DNA of 42,941 nt from a virus. The notes under the pieces were generated by a model. It was not told the origin of the DNA, ran no database searches, and worked only from the letters and a program-made list of their open reading frames with translations. The position numbers were made by a program, and so were the translations under genes. Of the stretch, positions 40,865 through 42,941 are shown in pieces (the first letter of the stretch is position 1; every line of letters begins with the position of its first letter). The stretch lies in IMG/VR virus record IMGVR_UViG_3300023313_000013, positions 1 to 42,941 of that record; one strand, 5' to 3'.

Positions 40865-41110
40865 TCACAAAGACCACTTAGCTTTGAGTGTCATATAGGT
40901 CCATGTAGTTAGATGGCAACTCAGCCAAGAAGGTGCCCCAATACTATTTAGTTCTACCACAGCTTTGTTAATTAAGTTCACTCGTGTAGTGAAGTCATCA
41001 GTCGTATTAGCTTCTGTTAGGTACGCCGAAGCCTTGAAGTAGCCCATTTTGGCCATTAAATAAGCTTCTTGAACTAGCATGCTATATAGTGTTCTATTTT
41101 GAGTTCTCAT
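40865..41110 (-). CDS. Small hypothetical early protein
   Basis: 81 residues, helical: MRTQNRTLYSMLVQEAYLMA, then YFKASAYLTEANTTDDFTTR and a C-terminal Trp-rich segment (PSWLSCHLTTWTYMTLKAKW). Its ATG overlaps the previous stop (ATGA). It is the last gene before the GTATAC cluster. Nothing identifies its role; early expression is inferred from the upstream promoter array. Confidence 0.55.
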   Translation of the reverse strand: MRTQNRTLYSMLVQEAYLMAKMGYFKASAYLTEANTTDDFTTRVNLINKAVVELNSIGAPSWLSCHLTTWTYMTLKAKWSL

Positions 41111-41262
41111 TGGTCTTCCTCCAGCTCAGCAGTTAGTTCAGCTTCCAACTTGCTATTAAATAATGTGCACGACTCTCCATCTAGCATTTCAAAATTGTGT
41201 TGACCAATTAGTATGTCCATTAGTGTCTGCCAAGTATGCAAATCCATCGTTACTTTAATCAT
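41107..41262 (-). CDS. Small acidic early protein
   Basis: 51 residues from ATG at 41262 (MIKVTMDLHTWQTLMDILIG), preceded by GGAGG at good spacing; a longer frame lacks a site. The C-terminus is acidic (LEAELTAELEEDQ). It overlaps the next gene by 4 bp. Unknown function. Confidence 0.6.
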   Translation of the reverse strand: MIKVTMDLHTWQTLMDILIGQHNFEMLDGESCTLFNSKLEAELTAELEEDQ

Positions 41263-41307
41263 AGCAATCCTCCATGAAGCCTCTTTAGTTAAGGCTTTAG
41301 GGAAGAT

Positions 41308-41333
41308 GCTCTTGAGCTTTAACACTCAAGAGC
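41308..41333. terminator. 9-bp hairpin between small early genes
   Basis: GCTCTTGAG (41308-41316) and CTCAAGAGC (41325-41333) are perfect inverted copies with an 8-nt loop, 8 bp after the stop of SNWTKQ paralogue 2. No U-tract follows on the minus strand, so it may be a weak terminator or an mRNA-stability hairpin. Confidence 0.5.
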
Positions 41334-41341
41334 GCTACCTT

Positions 41342-41803
41342 TTAGATACTAGCTAGCACTTCATCAGCTGACGTGAAGCCTTGAGGCATGTTGTCAGTAA
41401 TTACAGCTTTAGCTTCTGCGATTAGTCGCTCTTTAGTTTCAGCGATTTCATCAGCTCCAATTTCACCAGTTTCTAACATAGTCAAAACAGTTTCGCCAAC
41501 TTTCTTCACAGCGTTATTTTGTTTTGTCCAGTTAGATACACCAACTTTACACATAGTATTGAATCCAGTTGAAGAACTAGCTTTCTTGCCATATTCAACA
41601 TCTGCTAGCAATTCCCATTGCTTGTGATAGTAGCAATAAATCGCTACAACTTCGCCCTTGTCGTTCGTCAAAAAAGTTTTCTGATTTGCTTTTTGGGCCG
41701 TCATTGCTTTGATGTCGTTAAGAATAGACGACACCTTTTTATTCTTGTTTGCTTCTAAGAATTCAACAAGTTCAACGTATGCTTTTTTAGTGTTTATAGT
41801 CAT
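41342..41803 (-). CDS. SNWTKQ-family early protein (paralogue 2)
   Basis: 153 residues from ATG at 41803, with AGGAG upstream; a 22-residue longer frame runs over an upstream palindrome and is unlikely. It is related to the protein at 39687-40187: KKAYVELVEFLEANKNKK, NDIKAM, KGEVVAIYCYYHKQWELL, EYGKKASSSTGFNTM, KVGVSNWTKQ, then a charged helical tail. A 17-bp palindrome and a separate promoter-like sequence lie just upstream. Two copies of an unknown protein among the earliest genes suggest an important host-interaction or DNA-binding role, not proven. Confidence 0.8.
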   Translation of the reverse strand: MTINTKKAYVELVEFLEANKNKKVSSILNDIKAMTAQKANQKTFLTNDKGEVVAIYCYYHKQWELLADVEYGKKASSSTGFNTMCKVGVSNWTKQNNAVKKVGETVLTMLETGEIGADEIAETKERLIAEAKAVITDNMPQGFTSADEVLASI

Positions 41804-41826
41804 AATAGACTCCTTTTGGTTTATTT

Positions 41827-41843
41827 GGAGAGCAGTGCTCTCC
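41827..41843. promoter_or_regulatory. 17-bp palindrome in the leader of SNWTKQ paralogue 2
   Basis: GGAGAGCA-G-TGCTCTCC is a perfect 8-bp inverted repeat around one base. It lies 24 bp before the ATG and 21 bp downstream of a -10-like TATGAT. It suits a dimeric repressor operator or a small RNA hairpin. Confidence 0.55.
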
Positions 41844-41864
41844 CAGCAGTAAAATACAGGCGTA

Positions 41865-41892
41865 ATCATACTGTTGGGAAAGTACAGCTCAA
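41865..41892 (-). promoter_or_regulatory. Possible leftward promoter of SNWTKQ paralogue 2
   Basis: On the minus strand TTGAGC (41892-41887), a 16-bp spacer, then TATGAT (41870-41865). It is weaker than the TTTAC-type promoters of this genome. The surrounding noncoding stretch 41870-41987 otherwise holds only a short AGTTGG/CCAACT hairpin. Confidence 0.45.
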
Positions 41893-41987
41893 TTTCTTAT
41901 AGGCCACCTCTAGCGCATAAATTTTTGACGGTTCTCTACAGTCAATGACACTAATCAGTTGGCTCTATTCGAACCAACTAAGTGGTA

Positions 41988-42182
41988 TTATCGCTCTACG
42001 CTAATTTCCGACGGACTATGCCCGTTTAATATTTTTAATTCTTGCTCGATTTGATGCTTGATAACGTTTAAGCTTGCCTTGTTATCAAAAACATAAGTTG
42101 TACCTGTTAACTCGTTTTCTTCGCTATCTTTATAGTTAAAAAAGATAAACGTTACGTCTAGTGCCGATAATGTTGTTGACAT
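41988..42182 (-). CDS. First early protein after the promoter array, unknown function
   Basis: 64 residues: MSTTLSALDVTFIFFNYKDS, then a TGTTYVFDNKASLNVIKHQI helix and a polar tail. AAGGAG precedes ATG. It is the gene nearest the seven-promoter array, so it should be the most strongly expressed early gene. Small proteins at this position in other phages often inhibit or redirect host functions; no family was recognised here. Confidence 0.65.
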   Translation of the reverse strand: MSTTLSALDVTFIFFNYKDSEENELTGTTYVFDNKASLNVIKHQIEQELKILNGHSPSEISVER

Positions 42183-42201
42183 TTAATGCTCCTTTTGCAT
42201 A

Positions 42202-42812
42202 TTAGCTTATATATTTTATATAAATATATTCGCTTCAGTTATTATATATTAAAATAATCAGAAAGTAAACAGTTTATTTTAATATATTTATCAGCTTATA
42301 TATTTTATATAAATATATTCGCTTCAGTTATTATATATTAAAATAATCAGAAAGTAAACAGTTTATTTTAATATATTTATCAGCTTATATATTTTATATA
42401 AATATATTCGCTTCAGTTATTATATATTAAAATAATCAGAAAGTAAACAGTTTATTTTAATATATTTATCAGCTTATATATTTTATATAAATATATTCGC
42501 TTCAGTTATTATATATTAAAATAATCAGAAAGTAAACAGTTTATTTTAATATATTTATCAGCTTATATATTTTATATAAATATATTCGCTTCAGTTATTA
42601 TATATTAAAATAATCAGAAAGTAAACAGTTTATTTTAATATATTTATCAGCTTATATATTTTATATAAATATATTCGCTTCAGTTATTATATATTAAAAT
42701 AATCAGAAAGTAAACAGTTTATTTTAATATATTTATCAGCTTATATATTTTATATAAATATATTCGCTTCAGTTATTATATATTAAAATAATCAGAAAGT
42801 AAACAGTTTATT
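42202..42812 (-). promoter_or_regulatory. Seven tandem 89-bp repeats, each with a complete leftward sigma70 promoter
   Basis: Units start at 42202, 42291, 42380, 42469, 42558, 42647 and 42736 and are near identical. Each carries, on the minus strand, TTTACT, 17 bp, TATAAT (-10 at 42246-42241 and every 89 bp to 42780-42775). An A/T-rich upstream flank could act as an UP element. Each unit also has a 14-bp inverted repeat (ATATATTAAAATAA / TTATTTTAATATAT) around the -35 region. No ORF is present. Reading leftward they all feed the gene at 41988-42182. Confidence 0.92.
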
Positions 42813-42941
42813 TTATATAAGCATTCGATATTGATAATCGTTATCATATAAGCATATCGTCATATAATAATATAAGCATTCGATATTGATAATCGTTATC
42901 ATATAAGCATATCGTCATATAATAATATAAGCATTCGATAT
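42813..42941. repeat. Right AT-rich repeat array, continuous with the left end
   Basis: Repeat units A (42818, 42873, partial 42928) and B (42849, 42904) continue the array of positions 1-165. The final 79 bases (42863-42941) equal bases 1-79 exactly, and the match does not extend further left. This indicates a circular map or terminal redundancy. Confidence 0.95.
42827..42900. promoter_or_regulatory. Two Fur-box-like palindromes (right end)
   Basis: GATATTGATAATCGTTATC at 42827-42845 and 42882-42900, identical to the two left copies. They lie directly upstream (in transcription sense) of the seven-promoter array. When the ends are joined, three or four copies remain depending on how many repeat units the overlap removes. 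Confidence 0.5.

Noticed and set aside
41940-41990. tRNA-like T-arm (GGTTCGAAT) on the minus strand
   Set aside because: The flanks pair only as AGTTGG/CCAACT with an 11-nt loop; no acceptor stem, D-arm or anticodon arm can be built, and part of it is the end of a gene.
42202-42812. CRISPR array
   Set aside because: Repeats are contiguous 89-bp tandem copies with no variable spacers.
1-42941. Integrase, lysogeny repressor or partition genes
   Set aside because: None was recognised; the RHH-like and HTH-like small proteins are not enough to call the phage temperate.

Overview
The window is an essentially complete tailed double-stranded DNA phage genome of about 42.9 kb. It has a podovirus-like gene set: a P22-type portal, an N4-gp56/DUF4043-like major capsid protein, internal (ejection) proteins, and no tape measure or tail sheath. 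The first 79 bases are identical to the last 79, so the sequence is either a circularly closed assembly or a terminally redundant/permuted molecule whose joint lies inside a repeat array. No integrase, CI-type repressor, tRNA gene, CRISPR array or phage RNA polymerase was recognised. Strong Shine-Dalgarno sites, near-perfect sigma70 promoters (TTTAC[A/T], 17-bp spacer, TATAAT) and a T4-type lysozyme point to a Gram-negative host. A Fur-box-like repeat hints at a gammaproteobacterium, but the host cannot be fixed from the sequence alone.

Layout. (1) 1-400 is AT-rich noncoding DNA with 55/24-bp repeats, a short GC island, a 49-bp direct repeat and a 19-bp-arm inverted repeat. (2) 401-2874 (minus) is a packaging operon: a ribbon-helix-helix-like protein, a putative small terminase, a Cys/His-containing small protein and the large terminase. 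(3) Divergent promoters lie between 2893 and 3024. (4) 3052-25772 (plus) is one long late module: scaffold, capsid, decoration protein, adaptor and fibres, then lysis genes, then further fibre/tail genes, an Asp/Asn-hydroxylase-like enzyme with a GNAT acetyltransferase, internal virion proteins, portal, and a 1298-residue putative ejected protein. (5) An inverted repeat lies at 25835-25896 between the convergent late and early units. (6) 25921-40187 (minus) holds replication, recombination and nucleotide metabolism: VRR-NUC nuclease, ATP-dependent ligase, SF2 helicase, Cas4-like nuclease, a dCMP deaminase/pyrophosphohydrolase fusion, MazG, a thymidylate-synthase-family enzyme, family A polymerase, SSB, Dda-like helicase and AEP primase-SF3 helicase. 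(7) 40281-40864 is noncoding with ten GTATAC sites and is the best origin candidate. (8) 40865-42182 (minus) holds small early genes. (9) 42202-42812 holds seven 89-bp tandem repeats, each carrying a complete leftward sigma70 promoter.

How it works together (inference). The seven-promoter array would drive intense early leftward transcription into the small early genes. Single promoters at 40249, 35433 and 29974 would reinforce the replication genes. The divergent pair at 2893-3024 would switch on packaging and virion genes, and the RHH-like protein encoded there is a candidate regulator. Nucleotide enzymes are grouped just downstream of the DNA polymerase. The thymidylate-synthase-like enzyme has Asp where dUMP-specific enzymes have Asn, which raises the possibility of a cytosine-modified genome.

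The most unusual signals are the seven-copy promoter array, the tandem Fur-box-like repeats next to it, the GTATAC cluster, the Asn-to-Asp change in the thymidylate-synthase-like enzyme, the deaminase/pyrophosphohydrolase fusion, and possible ADP-ribosyltransferase-like segments at both ends of the giant virion protein.
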